Assembly: GCA_017501525.1 (NCBI GenBank)
Contig: JAFVWT010000008.1
Coordinates: 1 to 64,000, forward strand
DNA: 64,000 nt
Reading direction: 5' to 3'
Source of the DNA: Bacteroidales bacterium
GTDB lineage: Bacteria > Bacteroidota > Bacteroidia > Bacteroidales > UBA932
Part shown: positions 28,617 to 38,368 of the stretch, in pieces
Numbering within the stretch: the stretch's first letter is position 1
Layout of the letters: each line of letters opens with the position of its first letter
Position numbers and translations under genes: made by a program
The notes under the pieces: model-generated
Told to the model about the DNA's origin: nothing
What the model saw: the letters and a program-made list of their open reading frames with translations, nothing else
The model's database searches: none

Positions 28617-29477
28617 TTAGCCCAAATAACTTTTCAACAATTTACTACGATTACTATGACGCAAACGTCTGATTGCCTTCTCCTTAATCTGCCTTACCCT
28701 CTCTCTTGTCAGACCAAATTTCTCCCCTATTTCTTCAAGTGTCATTTCAGGAGTTCCGATACCGAAGAAATCCTTGACTATATCACGTTCTCTCTCGGTC
28801 AAAGTAGAAAGAGCCCTTTCGATTTCCTTGTTCAAGGACTCATTTACCAAGCCCCTGTCCGCATTAGGAGAATCATTATTTACCAAGACATCGAGAAGGT
28901 TGTTATCTTCACCATCTACAAAAGGGGCATCTACTGAAACATGTCTGCCGGAAACCCTTAGTGTATCTGCGATTTTATCTCTCGGAATCTCCAGAATATC
29001 AGCAAGTTCATCTGGCGAAGGAAGTCTTTCGTTATCTTGCTCGAACTTTTGTAGAGCCTTGTTGATCTTGTTCAAAGAACCCACTTGATTAAGAGGCAAC
29101 CTTACAATTCTGGATTGCTCTGCCAATGCCTGAAGAATCGATTGTCTGATCCACCATACAGCATAACTGATAAATTTGAAACCACGTGTCTCGTCAAACT
29201 TCTCTGCAGCCTTGATAAGTCCCAAGTTACCTTCATTAATAAGGTCAGGAAGACTCAAACCTTGATTCTGATACTGCTTTGCAACAGAGACCACAAATCT
29301 CAGATTGGCGCGAGTGAGTTTCTCCAATGCTTCTTGATCTCCTTTACGAATACGCTGAGCAAGTTCCACTTCTTCTTCAACACTGATAAGTTCTTCACGT
29401 CCGATTTCTTGAAGATACTTATCCAGAGAAGCACTTTCTCTGTTGGTAATCGATTTTGTAATTTTTAATTGTCTCAT
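28617..29477 (-). CDS. rpoD: Primary RNA polymerase sigma factor (RpoD/SigA)
   Basis: The vegetative sigma factor, 286 residues. It begins [15 protein letters not shown], the usual Bacteroidetes N-terminus without region 1.1, and has region 1.2 ([16 protein letters not shown]), the core-binding and -10 region 2 ([27 protein letters not shown]), region 3 and the helix-turn-helix region 4.2 ([21 protein letters not shown]). The ATG at 29477 is preferred over an upstream TTG at 29480. This factor would recognise the TAnnTTTG promoters noted across the window, and 6S RNA would bind its holoenzyme. The DegP-type gene ends 19 bp upstream on the same strand. Confidence 0.97.
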   Translation of the reverse strand: MRQLKITKSITNRESASLDKYLQEIGREELISVEEEVELAQRIRKGDQEALEKLTRANLRFVVSVAKQYQNQGLSLPDLINEGNLGLIKAAEKFDETRGFKFISYAVWWIRQSILQALAEQSRIVRLPLNQVGSLNKINKALQKFEQDNERLPSPDELADILEIPRDKIADTLRVSGRHVSVDAPFVDGEDNNLLDVLVNNDSPNADRGLVNESLNKEIERALSTLTERERDIVKDFFGIGTPEMTLEEIGEKFGLTRERVRQIKEKAIRRLRHSNRSKLLKSYLG

Positions 29478-29496
29478 CAAATATTTGGATTTAGTA

Positions 29497-30936
29497 TTAT
29501 ATTCCTATTCCATAATAATAAATGTTTCCATCAGGATATACCCCTTCGATCAGAATTGACCTTTCGGCTTTCTTTATCTGGTCGGAAACATCTGAGGGTG
29601 AGGCAACTCGAGAATTGTTTATATATGTTATTATAAAACCTTCCTTAATACCTGAATTCCTGATTTTGCCCTTCTCCACTTTCTCCACTTTCACACCCCA
29701 TTTCAATCCTAACTCCTCCAGCTCACTTTTGGGTGCAGGAACCAGCAAAGCACCAAATAGATTTACATTCCCCTGCATGTTATATGCATTCATCTGCTGT
29801 GTTTCCTTAGCTATAAGGGTAACTTGAAAACTCATTGGCTTGTCTTCCCGAAGAATATCTACGGTAATTTTGTCCCCCGGACGATACCTTGTAATAATCT
29901 CCTGTACAGACGAACCATTCTTCACTTCAGTACCACTGATAGCCAGGATAACATCACCCTTCTTCAATCCCGCAATCTCTGCGGCACTTCCTGTTGCTAC
30001 CTCAGAAATATATACGCCGCGATGAGTGGAAAGTTTCATTTTATTTTTAAAATCTTCAGAATTATTTTGCATTGTAATCCCTAAAACTGCCCTTTGAACA
30101 CCGCCATAATCCTTGAAATCCTCTACGATTTTCTTTACAATGTTTACAGGAACTGCAAAAGAGTATCCCGAATAAGATCCTGTTTCTGAGTAGATAGCTG
30201 TATTTATTCCTACCAACTCTCCTTTGATGTTCACCAAAGCACCCCCACTATTTCCTGGATTGACTGCAGCATCTGTCTGAATAAAAGATTCTATTTTAAA
30301 CTCCTGCTTGTAACTTGGCATTTGTCTTCCTTTTGCACTTACAATACCGGCTGTAATCGTAGAAGTAAGACCATAAGGGCTACCGATAGCCAAGACCCAC
30401 TCACCCAGTCTCAAATTATCAGAATCTCCATAACCAATTGTCGGAAGATTTTTAGCATCAATTTTCAACAAAGCAATATCTGTTGCAGGGTCAGTCCCTA
30501 CCAATTCCGCCTTATACACTTTATTGTCCTCAATGGTAACTTCTATCTCTGTTGCCCCCGATATTACATGGTTATTTGTCACAATATACCCGTCATCTGT
30601 CACAATGACACCCGATCCGGTGCCAACCTGCTCACGAGGGAGGGAACCCCCGAATCCGAAAAAGTAATCAAAGATGGAACTCGGTACATCCTGACGGGAT
30701 GAACTTTTGACTACTTTCACAAAAACCACTGCTTTGACACACTCTTCTGCTGCGTAGGTAAAATCAGGATATTCAGATGAAATACTCACATTACGAAGAT
30801 TAGCAGAGGAGACCTGAGACTCTTCTGACCGGCTATAAACCTGTTCAATATCAACAGGATGAATAATCTTGTGCAAAATTAAAGATATGCCACCTCCAGC
30901 TATTAGGGAAAGTACCACCAACCAAAATTTTTTCAT
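29497..30936 (-). CDS. degP: DegP/HtrA-type periplasmic serine protease
   Basis: An envelope protein-quality protease of 479 residues. An N-terminal hydrophobic anchor (about 4-25) is followed by a trypsin-like domain with the full triad: His in [10 protein letters not shown], Asp in TDIALLKID and Ser in [11 protein letters not shown]. Two PDZ domains follow (about 275-370, with [13 protein letters not shown]; and about 390-479). It would degrade or refold misfolded periplasmic proteins. It is divergent from dnaN, from which it is separated by about 107 bp, and lies just upstream of rpoD. Confidence 0.95.
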   Translation of the reverse strand: MKKFWLVVLSLIAGGGISLILHKIIHPVDIEQVYSRSEESQVSSANLRNVSISSEYPDFTYAAEECVKAVVFVKVVKSSSRQDVPSSIFDYFFGFGGSLPREQVGTGSGVIVTDDGYIVTNNHVISGATEIEVTIEDNKVYKAELVGTDPATDIALLKIDAKNLPTIGYGDSDNLRLGEWVLAIGSPYGLTSTITAGIVSAKGRQMPSYKQEFKIESFIQTDAAVNPGNSGGALVNIKGELVGINTAIYSETGSYSGYSFAVPVNIVKKIVEDFKDYGGVQRAVLGITMQNNSEDFKNKMKLSTHRGVYISEVATGSAAEIAGLKKGDVILAISGTEVKNGSSVQEIITRYRPGDKITVDILREDKPMSFQVTLIAKETQQMNAYNMQGNVNLFGALLVPAPKSELEELGLKWGVKVEKVEKGKIRNSGIKEGFIITYINNSRVASPSDVSDQIKKAERSILIEGVYPDGNIYYYGIGI

Positions 30937-31014
30937 ATCTAATACCTTTTATACAAATTTGTAAAATTTTTCTCAATACCCGTCAAATAACTCAAATTAT
31001 ATGCCAAATTTTAC

Positions 31015-31022
31015 TATATTTG
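31015..31022 (+). promoter_or_regulatory. Putative promoter -7 element of dnaN
   Basis: TATATTTG matches TAnnTTTG exactly, 22 bp before the dnaN ATG at 31044. The implied transcription start also argues against the upstream TTG at 31035 as the translation start. Confidence 0.55.
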
Positions 31023-31043
31023 TATTCTTAAAATTTGAGCAAA

Positions 31044-32168
31044 ATGAAGTTTATAGTATCAAGTTCAGAACTTTTACATGGCCTGTTAGCGGGTCTTAAA
31101 GTAATTACTAAAACCACTACCCCAATATTAGACAACTTCCTATTTGAATTAAAGGGAGATACTTTGGAAGTAACAGCATCCGATTCTGAGACTATTCTCA
31201 AGACATCAATACACATTGACAATGTAATTGAAGAGGGTTCCATTGCAGTACCCGCAAAGATTCTGACAGACTCTCTGAAAGAGTTTCCGGAAATGCCAAT
31301 TGAGATAAAGACAATGGAGGACAATACCACTATTGAAATAAGTTGGTCAAGCGGTGTGCAAAGAATACCTTATTTTGATGCTACCCTATACCCTGCATTA
31401 CCATTGCTCAATGATATAACAGCTACAGTAAATATTCCGGCCGATTCATTATGTAAAGGTATCGGACATACCATTTACGCAACAGCAGACGATGTTCTTC
31501 GCCCTGTAATGAATGGCATTCTTTTCGACATGGAGAATACAGGAACATCACTTGTCGCATCAGATTCACATAAGTTGGTATGCTTCACCCATACTGATAT
31601 CTGTTCTGAAGAAAAATGTTCATTCATTCTTCCAAAGAAACCTGCCTCGATTCTCCGTAATATGCTTCCAAAATCTGACGACCTTGTAAAAGTGACATTT
31701 GATGGCAAGAACGCATATTTTGAGTTTAACGATAATATCCTTATCGGCAGATTAGTAGATGGTTCATACCCTGCTTATAACACAGTTATCCCCAAGAACA
31801 ATCCCAACAAGATGTATATCAATCGTCTGGATTTGTTCAATGCTGTGAAACGTGTTTCGGTATGCTCTAACCAGGCTACATCAAGCATGAAATTCTCACT
31901 CACCTTCAACAGTCTTACTATCTCTGCCCAAGATATAGGATTTGCAATTTCGGCAAATGAGACTATTGCCTGCCAATATGACGGAAATCCTATGGACATC
32001 GGATTCAAAGCTCCTTATCTTATAGAGATTTTATCAAATCTGCCGTACGACGAGATTTGCTTTGAATTGGCAGACCCGGCAAGAGCTGCGTTAATCGTAT
32101 CTGCAGGTGAGACAGACCCCAAAGAGAATATCCGTTCACTCCTGATGCCTATCCGCATTACCAACTAA
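31044..32168 (+). CDS. dnaN: DNA polymerase III beta subunit (sliding clamp)
   Basis: The ring-shaped processivity clamp of the replicative polymerase, 374 residues, with three topologically similar domains of about 120 residues each. Family stretches include MKFIVSSSELLHGL at the start, RPVMNGILFDM around residue 155, VASDSHKLVCF and the C-terminal end RSLLMPIRI, which stands where other clamps have LPMR(L/I). Gene order dnaN, exonuclease, third gene gives an apparent operon on the plus strand. No oriC or dnaA lies within this window. Confidence 0.97.
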   Translation: MKFIVSSSELLHGLLAGLKVITKTTTPILDNFLFELKGDTLEVTASDSETILKTSIHIDNVIEEGSIAVPAKILTDSLKEFPEMPIEIKTMEDNTTIEISWSSGVQRIPYFDATLYPALPLLNDITATVNIPADSLCKGIGHTIYATADDVLRPVMNGILFDMENTGTSLVASDSHKLVCFTHTDICSEEKCSFILPKKPASILRNMLPKSDDLVKVTFDGKNAYFEFNDNILIGRLVDGSYPAYNTVIPKNNPNKMYINRLDLFNAVKRVSVCSNQATSSMKFSLTFNSLTISAQDIGFAISANETIACQYDGNPMDIGFKAPYLIEILSNLPYDEICFELADPARAALIVSAGETDPKENIRSLLMPIRITN

Positions 32169-32177
32169 CAATTAAGC

Positions 32178-32939
32178 ATGGAACTGAACCTTAAAAATCC
32201 AATTATATTCTTCGATATTGAGAGTACCGGGCTGAATATTGCCAAAGACAGGATTGTTGAAATTTCATTGGTCAAAATTCATATTGACAACACTATGGAG
32301 ATCAAGACCAGAAGACTTAATCCCACAATCCCAATTTCAAATGAAGCATATCTGGTTCATGGCATTAGTGACGACGATGTCAAAAATGAACCTACATTCG
32401 CTCAGATTGCCAAATCGTTGGCAAAATGGATGGAAGGATGTGATATTGCCGGATATAACTCCAACAAATTTGACATACCGTTACTTAGCGAAGAGTTTCT
32501 GAGAGCCGGGGTTGATTTTGACTTTAGGAAAAGAAAATTAGTAGATGTGCAGAACATCTTTCACAAGATGGAGCAACGGACACTCAAGGCTGCTTACAAA
32601 TTCTACTGCAATAAAGAACTTGAAAATTCACATTCCGCAGAAGCTGACACATTGGGCACCTATGAAATCCTTAAAGCACAGCTGGACAGGTACCCCGAAT
32701 TACAAAACGATGTAAAGTTTCTTGCAGATTTTTCATCAAAAAGCAAATTTGCCGACTACGCCGGACGAATCATATACAACGAAAAGGATATTCCTGTATT
32801 CAATTTTGGAAAACATAAAGGAAGGCCTGTCACAGAGGTACTTAAGGAAGAGCCAAGTTACTACAACTGGATAATCAACGGAGACTTTACCCTTGACACC
32901 AAAAAGGTATTGACCAATATTAAACTATCAATGAAATAG
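32178..32939 (+). CDS. DnaQ-family 3'-5' exonuclease
   Basis: A DEDDh exonuclease of 253 residues. Exo I is FFDIESTGLNIAKDRIVEI (Asp and Glu), Exo II is IAGYNSNKFDIPLL (Asp) and Exo III is HSAEADTLGTY (His and Asp). The C-terminal 55 residues (FNFGKHKGRPVTEVLKEEP) form the small extra domain seen after the exonuclease in many Bacteroidetes DnaQ-like and ExoX-like proteins. Coupling to dnaN suggests a proofreading or repair role, but the replicative epsilon function is not proven. Its stop codon overlaps the start codon of the next gene. Confidence 0.92.
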   Translation: MELNLKNPIIFFDIESTGLNIAKDRIVEISLVKIHIDNTMEIKTRRLNPTIPISNEAYLVHGISDDDVKNEPTFAQIAKSLAKWMEGCDIAGYNSNKFDIPLLSEEFLRAGVDFDFRKRKLVDVQNIFHKMEQRTLKAAYKFYCNKELENSHSAEADTLGTYEILKAQLDRYPELQNDVKFLADFSSKSKFADYAGRIIYNEKDIPVFNFGKHKGRPVTEVLKEEPSYYNWIINGDFTLDTKKVLTNIKLSMK

Positions 32940-33517
32940 TGAATATCCTGATTGCCCCATACAACAAAAACAACCACTACTTCCGTTCTGACTCCACATT
33001 GATACGGACAGTACCGGAATTTTATATCCCCGATTTTGTTGACTCAATATCTGTCACACCGATATTGGTTTTCAGGGTAGATCTTCCCGGCAAGATGATT
33101 GAAAAAAGATTTGCCCACAGATATCTCGGAAAATTCATGTATGGATTGATACTGACCCCTAAAATGGATAAGTCGATTCCGCCGGATTTTTGTGAATACT
33201 TGGAGCAATCACTTGACTACTCGACCGTTATACCCTCCATTATGACTGATAAAGAGCAACTTGAGACATTCTTGAGCGAAAGCAACCCATTCATAATGGA
33301 GATAAATGGTCACGAGAAATTCAGATGCACAAAAAACATTTCATTAGAAAAGGTATATGAGAAATTCTCTGCGATGAGCCGGTTCTGTTCAGTAAGGACC
33401 GGTGACTACATCGCATTTGAACTGACATCTCCTATTCAGGCAAATCCACAGCAACACATAATTGCCCGCACAAACACACCTACTGAGGAAATCAAAATAG
33501 ATATCACATTGCTATAG
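32939..33517 (+). CDS. Degenerate FAH-like protein in the dnaN operon
   Basis: A 192-residue protein that starts at a GTG overlapping the TAG of the exonuclease gene (TAGTG). The pattern of the C-terminal part (FIMEINGHEKFRCTKN, then SRFCSVRTGDYIAFE) resembles the end of fumarylacetoacetate hydrolase domains, where NG...LSxxxTLxxGDVIxTGTP is usual, and the YLGKFMYGLILTP stretch fits the middle. The acidic metal ligands and the GTP tail of active enzymes are not obvious, so it may be a non-catalytic relative. Its 3' end overlaps the convergent flavoprotein gene by 14 bp. Confidence 0.55.
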   Translation: MNILIAPYNKNNHYFRSDSTLIRTVPEFYIPDFVDSISVTPILVFRVDLPGKMIEKRFAHRYLGKFMYGLILTPKMDKSIPPDFCEYLEQSLDYSTVIPSIMTDKEQLETFLSESNPFIMEINGHEKFRCTKNISLEKVYEKFSAMSRFCSVRTGDYIAFELTSPIQANPQQHIIARTNTPTEEIKIDITLL

Positions 33518-34736
33518 CAGCACTGTATCCTGCCAATGCTCCTGTAGAGAATGCAATTTGAAGATTGTAACCGCCTGTATCTCCATCCAAGTCCAATATT
33601 TCACCTGCAAAATACAAACCCGGTACAATTTTAGACTCCAATGTCTTTCGTGACACTTCCCCCAGATCCACTCCCCCTGCTGTAACCACACAACGTTCAT
33701 AGCCGACATAACCCTTTATATCAAATTTCCAATTTTTAAGTTTTATAGGCAAATTGGAAATGGAGATATCGGGATTCATAGCAATGAAAGGATCAACCAC
33801 TTGACGTGGCATCAACTTTTGGAGATATTTTTTCAAATCGACCTTCTTTCCTCCTAAGGTATCACGAGTAATTCTATCTTTGAGTTGGGAAATGGTTAGT
33901 CCTGGTTTTAAATCTATCACCAATCCTACCTTACTACCTTTAAGAAGAGCCTTCACAGCCTTTCTGCTAACTCTGAAACCTAATGCTCCCTCTATACCAC
34001 CTGAGGTAAAACTCAATTCACCTTGTTCACTCTGAACCACATTCCCCTCTATAACAAGATTGAGCGCCACATTCTTTAATGTAACTCCTACAAGAAAAAA
34101 ATTATAAGGAGAAGGTTTGAGTGCCGTAAGACTTGGGGTAGTCTCTACAATATTGTGGCGAAAAGACTTGGCAATCCTGTAACCGTCTCCTGACGAACCT
34201 GTCGCAGGATATGACAATCCCCCAGTACACAAGATCAGCTTATCAGAGAAATAGGGTTCACATTTGATAAGACCGGAATCATTCATGACATTTGCCACGA
34301 ATGTTCCTCCCTCTACCAAATCTACACTCATTACCTCAGAATTGGGCAACAAATCTATATTTGGCATCTTTTTGAGTTCATTCAGTAGGGTATCTCTGAC
34401 ATCAGCACTCTTTTGAGAGGCAGGAAAAATCCTCTCACCCCTCTGAACCTCAATCTCCAGACCTGCCGCTTCAAGAAATTTTACAAGGGCCTCATTCGAA
34501 AAATGATAGAAAGAATTCTTAAAAAAACCAGAATCGGGATGAATGTGCAACTTAAACTCTTCCCAAGATCTATTATTTGTAATATTACAGCGTCCCTTTC
34601 CGGTGAGTAATATTTTCTTGCCACACGACTCCTTCTTCTCCAGAAGAGCAACCTTCTTACCTTCTTTTGCTGCAAAATAGGCTGCCATCATACCTGCAGG
34701 GCCACCTCCTACTACAATAATTTCATACTTATTCAT
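33504..34736 (-). CDS. HI0933/YhiN-type FAD-dependent oxidoreductase
   Basis: A 410-residue flavoprotein. The N-terminus has the dinucleotide-binding fold IIVVGGGPAGMMAAYFAA and a GKGRCNITNNRS motif typical of the HI0933 (YhiN) family; the C-terminus has the second FAD-contact stretch LYFAGEILDLDGDTGGYNLQ. The VTAGGVDLGEV signature before it also fits. The physiological substrate of these flavoproteins is unknown. It converges with the FAH-like gene. Confidence 0.9.
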   Translation of the reverse strand: MNKYEIIVVGGGPAGMMAAYFAAKEGKKVALLEKKESCGKKILLTGKGRCNITNNRSWEEFKLHIHPDSGFFKNSFYHFSNEALVKFLEAAGLEIEVQRGERIFPASQKSADVRDTLLNELKKMPNIDLLPNSEVMSVDLVEGGTFVANVMNDSGLIKCEPYFSDKLILCTGGLSYPATGSSGDGYRIAKSFRHNIVETTPSLTALKPSPYNFFLVGVTLKNVALNLVIEGNVVQSEQGELSFTSGGIEGALGFRVSRKAVKALLKGSKVGLVIDLKPGLTISQLKDRITRDTLGGKKVDLKKYLQKLMPRQVVDPFIAMNPDISISNLPIKLKNWKFDIKGYVGYERCVVTAGGVDLGEVSRKTLESKIVPGLYFAGEILDLDGDTGGYNLQIAFSTGALAGYSAAIAM

Positions 34737-34756
34737 CTCTCCAATAATATTTTTTT

Positions 34757-34764
34757 TATCTTTG
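34757..34764 (+). promoter_or_regulatory. Putative promoter -7 element of the tRNA-Thr gene
   Basis: TATCTTTG, an exact TAnnTTTG match, lies 15 bp upstream of the tRNA 5' end in a T-rich stretch. Confidence 0.55.
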
Positions 34765-34779
34765 CAACACTTTTTTTAA

Positions 34780-34852
34780 GCCTCTTTAGCTCAGTTGGTA
34801 GAGCAGCTCATTCGTAATGAGCAGGTCGCAGGTTCAAGTCCTGTAAGAGGCT
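34780..34852 (+). tRNA. tRNA-Thr (anticodon CGT)
   Basis: A complete cloverleaf of 73 nt: acceptor GCCTCTT (34780-34786) pairs with AAGAGGC (34845-34851) with T as discriminator; the D arm is AGCTCAGTTGGTAGAGC; the anticodon stem GCTCA/TGAGC encloses TTCGTAA with anticodon CGT, reading the Thr codon ACG; the T arm contains GGTTCAAGTCC. CCA is not encoded. It lies between two minus-strand genes and has its own promoter-like sequence. Confidence 0.97.
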
Positions 34853-34856
34853 CTTG

Positions 34857-36248
34857 TTATTGAGTAACCTTCAGTGACTCGACATAATGGTGAATCTTTT
34901 CCATCTCACGAGGGATTCTGATTCTCTGGGGGCAAGAAGAAACACACTCTCCACATTTGATACAATGGTCTGCCTGACGCAATTTGGGAACACTTCTGTC
35001 ATATCCTATCAAAAATGCCCTCCGCGCCTTCTTGTAATTGTCATCAGATGTATCTGATATAATATTCCCCTCATTCACACATTTGTTATAGTGTAAAAAT
35101 ATAGCGGGGATATCAAGGCCATAAGGACAAGGCATACAATATTTGCAATCAACACAGGGGATAATTGGATGTTTGGACAATATATCGGAAATACCTGCCA
35201 AATATTTCATATCATCTTCCGTCAATGGTTCTAAAGGCGAGAATGTCCTAAGATTGTCTTGTAAATGTTCCATATATGTCATTCCGCTTAGTGCGCATAA
35301 TACACCCGGATATGAACCCACAAAACGGAATGCCCAAGAAGCTATACTCCTGCCCGGAGTCCTTGACACAAAATGTTCTGCCACATGAGATGGAACATTT
35401 GCCAATCGTCCACCCAACAGCGGTTCCATTATCACCACAGGAATACCTCTTTTGCTCAACTCTCCATATAGATACTCAGCATTGGTATTTGAAGGATTTA
35501 TAGTCTTGGCATGTTTCCAATCCAAGTAATTCATCTGGATCTGGACAAAATCCCATTTTACCTCACCGTGCAATGATAGCAAATAATCAAATACTGCCAC
35601 ATCCCCATGATACGAAAATCCAAGATTTCTGATTTTACCTTTCTTTCTCTCCTTCAATAGAAAATCGAGAAGGCCATTATCAAAAAACCTTTGTTGCAAA
35701 GTCTCCAACCCTTTTCCTCCACCTACAGAGTGCAACAAATAATAATCAATATAATCGGTTTGAAGAGCTTCAAAAGAACGGTTGTACATCTTCAATGCTG
35801 CCTGAAAAGAAAAATCTCTTGTGTTTGACATCTTTGTAGCAATGAAGTATGTATTGCGAGGATGCCGTTTCAAGGCTATCCCTGTAGCAGTCTCAGACCA
35901 CCCCTGACAATAGACAGGTGCAGTATCGAAATAATTGACACCATGTGCCAATGCGTAATCAATGAGTTTATTGACCTGTTCTTGATCCACAACACTTTTC
36001 CCGGGTTCGGGATTTTCCAACAACGGCCATCGCATACAGCCATAACCTAAAATTGACACCTTGTCCCCCGTTGATGGGTTAATTCTGTATGTCATATTTC
36101 CCAGACTCTCCTCTGAGAAAGGTTCAACAACACTTAATGTATTTTCCTTTTTGTCTTTACATGAAGGGAGCAGAGCCGCAGCTGAGCCTATTCCCAAAAT
36201 TTTCAAAAAATCTCTACGACCTATTTCCTGATTTTTAATTTTTGCCAT
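34857..36248 (-). CDS. Aldo/keto reductase with C-terminal ferredoxin domain and Tat signal
   Basis: A 463-residue redox protein. The start at 36248 gives a twin-arginine signal (GRRDFLKILGIGSAAALLPSC), which also ends in a lipobox-like Cys, so export and possibly lipid anchoring are likely; a longer frame to 36323 overlaps the upstream gene. The aldo/keto reductase barrel (about 50-340) has DTAPVYCQGWSET, ATKMS and YYLLHSVGGG, standing for the Asp, Tyr, Lys and His of the active site. The C-terminus has two cysteine clusters for [4Fe-4S] (CVDCKYCMPCP and CIKCGECVSSCP). It likely works with the membrane Fe-S protein encoded just upstream. Confidence 0.87.
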   Translation of the reverse strand: MAKIKNQEIGRRDFLKILGIGSAAALLPSCKDKKENTLSVVEPFSEESLGNMTYRINPSTGDKVSILGYGCMRWPLLENPEPGKSVVDQEQVNKLIDYALAHGVNYFDTAPVYCQGWSETATGIALKRHPRNTYFIATKMSNTRDFSFQAALKMYNRSFEALQTDYIDYYLLHSVGGGKGLETLQQRFFDNGLLDFLLKERKKGKIRNLGFSYHGDVAVFDYLLSLHGEVKWDFVQIQMNYLDWKHAKTINPSNTNAEYLYGELSKRGIPVVIMEPLLGGRLANVPSHVAEHFVSRTPGRSIASWAFRFVGSYPGVLCALSGMTYMEHLQDNLRTFSPLEPLTEDDMKYLAGISDILSKHPIIPCVDCKYCMPCPYGLDIPAIFLHYNKCVNEGNIISDTSDDNYKKARRAFLIGYDRSVPKLRQADHCIKCGECVSSCPQRIRIPREMEKIHHYVESLKVTQ

Positions 36249-36259
36249 AACTGCCTCCC

Positions 36260-37738
36260 TTATTTTACAATATGAACATCGTTTCCTTCTACATAAATTG
36301 CTGAGAATGGACGAGCCGGACACAAATACTCACAAGCTCCACAACCAATACATTTTTCTTGATCTACCACAGGCCTTTTCAGACCCTGAGTTGCTCCTTC
36401 AATCTGAACCATAGAGATAGCCCCTACAGGACAACGATTTGCACACAATCCACAACTTACCCCATCTGCCACCGGCAAACAATTCTTCTCTACCCAAACT
36501 GCATGTCCGATATGTGTTGAAACCTTATCTTCGACAGCCAAAGGGGTTATTGCCCCAGTCGGACACACCTGAGAACATTTGTTACACTCGGGACGACAGA
36601 AACCCTTTTCGTAAGAAGATTCGGGTTGCATAAAACGTTCAAGAGAATCTGATGGTCTAAGAACATCATTTGGACAAGCTGACACACACAACTGACAGGC
36701 AGTGCAATGATCAGAAAGGTTTTTAATACTTTTAGCACCCGGAGGAACAATTGAAATCTTCCTTTCAGGGGCAATCTTGTCCTCAATTGCAGCAAGTCCT
36801 CCATCTACCTTATTCTGAGCATTTAACGCCACAGATCCAGCCATTAGGGAAGAAACAGCAAGAAACTCTCTTCTCGAGAGTCCATCCTGGGATTTGAGAG
36901 GTTGCGTTTTTTTGCCAAAAGCAAACTTATACTCCAATGCTCCAAACTTGCAACTTTCTATACAGTCAAAGCATACCACACATCTTGAATAATCTATCTT
37001 ACCACTTTCCACATCAATACAAGATGACTTACACCTTTTTGCGCACATATGACATGAGGTACATTTACTGATGTCGAGTACAGGACGGAAAAGAGCAACT
37101 TTTGAGACAAGTCCTAAAAGAGTACCGACAGGACATATTGAGTTACAATAAATTCTACCCTTTCTTCCAGCCAATACAAATAACAATACTATTGTCACAA
37201 GTGCCACAATAAGAGTTGTAACCCCCTTGAAAATCACCTCACTTCTATAGAAAGCATAACTATCCAATCTCTCTGCCAGATAAGCGAGAGCATTGTTACC
37301 CCACTGGTATAGTGGAGCAAACAGAGCATTTGCCATTCTTCCGAAAGAACTGTATGGTTCAATCAATGTATAGACAGCAGGGATTCCGGCTATCAATGTC
37401 ACCACAAACAACAATAGAAAAGAATACCTCAACCATTTGAGCTCCTTCATATATTTAAAAGCCGGTCTATGACCTCTTATCTTAGAACCTACTCGGGAAA
37501 TAATGTCCTGAAACACCCCGAGAGGGCACACAATAGAGCAATAGACCCTACCAAAAAGAAATGTAAGCAGCAACAACAGTACCACCACTACAAGATTGAC
37601 TGCCAGAATCGCCGGCACCAACTGAATTTTTGCAATCCATCCAAAATATGTGGCAAAGAAACCGGTAAAATCTAAAAAAAGCATCAGGCACAATAAAAAT
37701 AGTACAGATGCCATAACGACTCTAATTTTCCTTAACAT
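36260..37738 (-). CDS. Polytopic multi-[4Fe-4S] membrane protein (NapH/NosR-like)
   Basis: A 492-residue inner-membrane electron carrier. The N-terminal part (1-210) has about five membrane helices and two GRxYCxxxCPxG elements (CSIVCPLG at 67-73 and CNSICPVG at 198-204), the NapH/NosR signature. Ferredoxin-type clusters follow: CTSCHMCAKRC and CVVCFDCIESC before residue 265, then after residue 340 CTACQLCVSACP, CNKCSQVCP, CGLCANRCP and CIGCGACEYLCP. Between them, SRREFLAVSSLMAG (twin Arg at 289-290) followed by a hydrophobic stretch looks like an internal Tat signal anchor. It probably passes electrons from the quinone pool to the neighbouring Tat-exported aldo/keto reductase. The reaction is unknown. 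Confidence 0.85.
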   Translation of the reverse strand: MLRKIRVVMASVLFLLCLMLFLDFTGFFATYFGWIAKIQLVPAILAVNLVVVVLLLLLTFLFGRVYCSIVCPLGVFQDIISRVGSKIRGHRPAFKYMKELKWLRYSFLLLFVVTLIAGIPAVYTLIEPYSSFGRMANALFAPLYQWGNNALAYLAERLDSYAFYRSEVIFKGVTTLIVALVTIVLLFVLAGRKGRIYCNSICPVGTLLGLVSKVALFRPVLDISKCTSCHMCAKRCKSSCIDVESGKIDYSRCVVCFDCIESCKFGALEYKFAFGKKTQPLKSQDGLSRREFLAVSSLMAGSVALNAQNKVDGGLAAIEDKIAPERKISIVPPGAKSIKNLSDHCTACQLCVSACPNDVLRPSDSLERFMQPESSYEKGFCRPECNKCSQVCPTGAITPLAVEDKVSTHIGHAVWVEKNCLPVADGVSCGLCANRCPVGAISMVQIEGATQGLKRPVVDQEKCIGCGACEYLCPARPFSAIYVEGNDVHIVK

Positions 37739-37774
37739 AACTCTGTTTTTATCTAAAGGGATAATCTATAAATT

Positions 37775-38368
37775 TCACATTATAACTATTTTTCTCACTC
37801 TCCCATCTTCTAGTTTATATTGTTCTCCACTTTCAGGACACACTGCAATTGAATCTTCTCCAAATTCCAGTCTATGACCATACTCACTCATCCAACCTAT
37901 CTGAACTGCAGGATTTCCCACCAATAAAGCATAAGGAGGAACATCTTTAGTAACAACTGCACCAGCCCCTATAAAAGCATATTCTCCAATATCATTTCCA
38001 CACACTATCGTGGCATTGGCCCCAATGGTAGCACCTTTTCCAACAACAGTCCTGAGATATTTTCCTCTACGATTGACCGCACTACGTGGATTAATCACAT
38101 TTGTAAATACACAGGATGGTCCCAGAAATACATCATCTTGACAAATTACCCCTGTATACACTGAGACATTATTCTGAACTTTGACATTGTTGCCTAAAAC
38201 CACCTCTGGAGAAATAACTACATTCTGGCCGATATTGCATCCACAGCCAATCACAGCACCACTCATTATATGGGAAAAATGCCATATTTTAGTCCCTTCC
38301 CCTATTGATGCCCCGTCATCTATACATGCAGAATGATGGGCAAAATATTTTTTGCTAATTTCTTCCAT
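37775..38368 (-). CDS. wbpD: WbpD-like sugar N-acetyltransferase (left-handed beta-helix)
   Basis: A 197-residue acetyltransferase with long hexapeptide repeats ([35 protein letters not shown] and on), the fold of UDP-2-acetamido-3-amino-glucuronate N-acetyltransferases. [17 protein letters not shown] is close to the WbpD/WlbB signature. It would acetylate the 3-amino group made by the aminotransferase encoded upstream. The start at 38368 ([13 protein letters not shown]) overlaps the end of that gene by 14 bp; an ATG at 38389 is possible but adds seven residues not expected in the family. Confidence 0.88.
   Translation of the reverse strand: MEEISKKYFAHHSACIDDGASIGEGTKIWHFSHIMSGAVIGCGCNIGQNVVISPEVVLGNNVKVQNNVSVYTGVICQDDVFLGPSCVFTNVINPRSAVNRRGKYLRTVVGKGATIGANATIVCGNDIGEYAFIGAGAVVTKDVPPYALLVGNPAVQIGWMSEYGHRLEFGEDSIAVCPESGEQYKLEDGRVRKIVIM

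Noticed and set aside
36249..36323. N-terminal extension of the aldo/keto reductase
   Set aside because: It overlaps the upstream Fe-S protein gene and would bury the twin-arginine signal.
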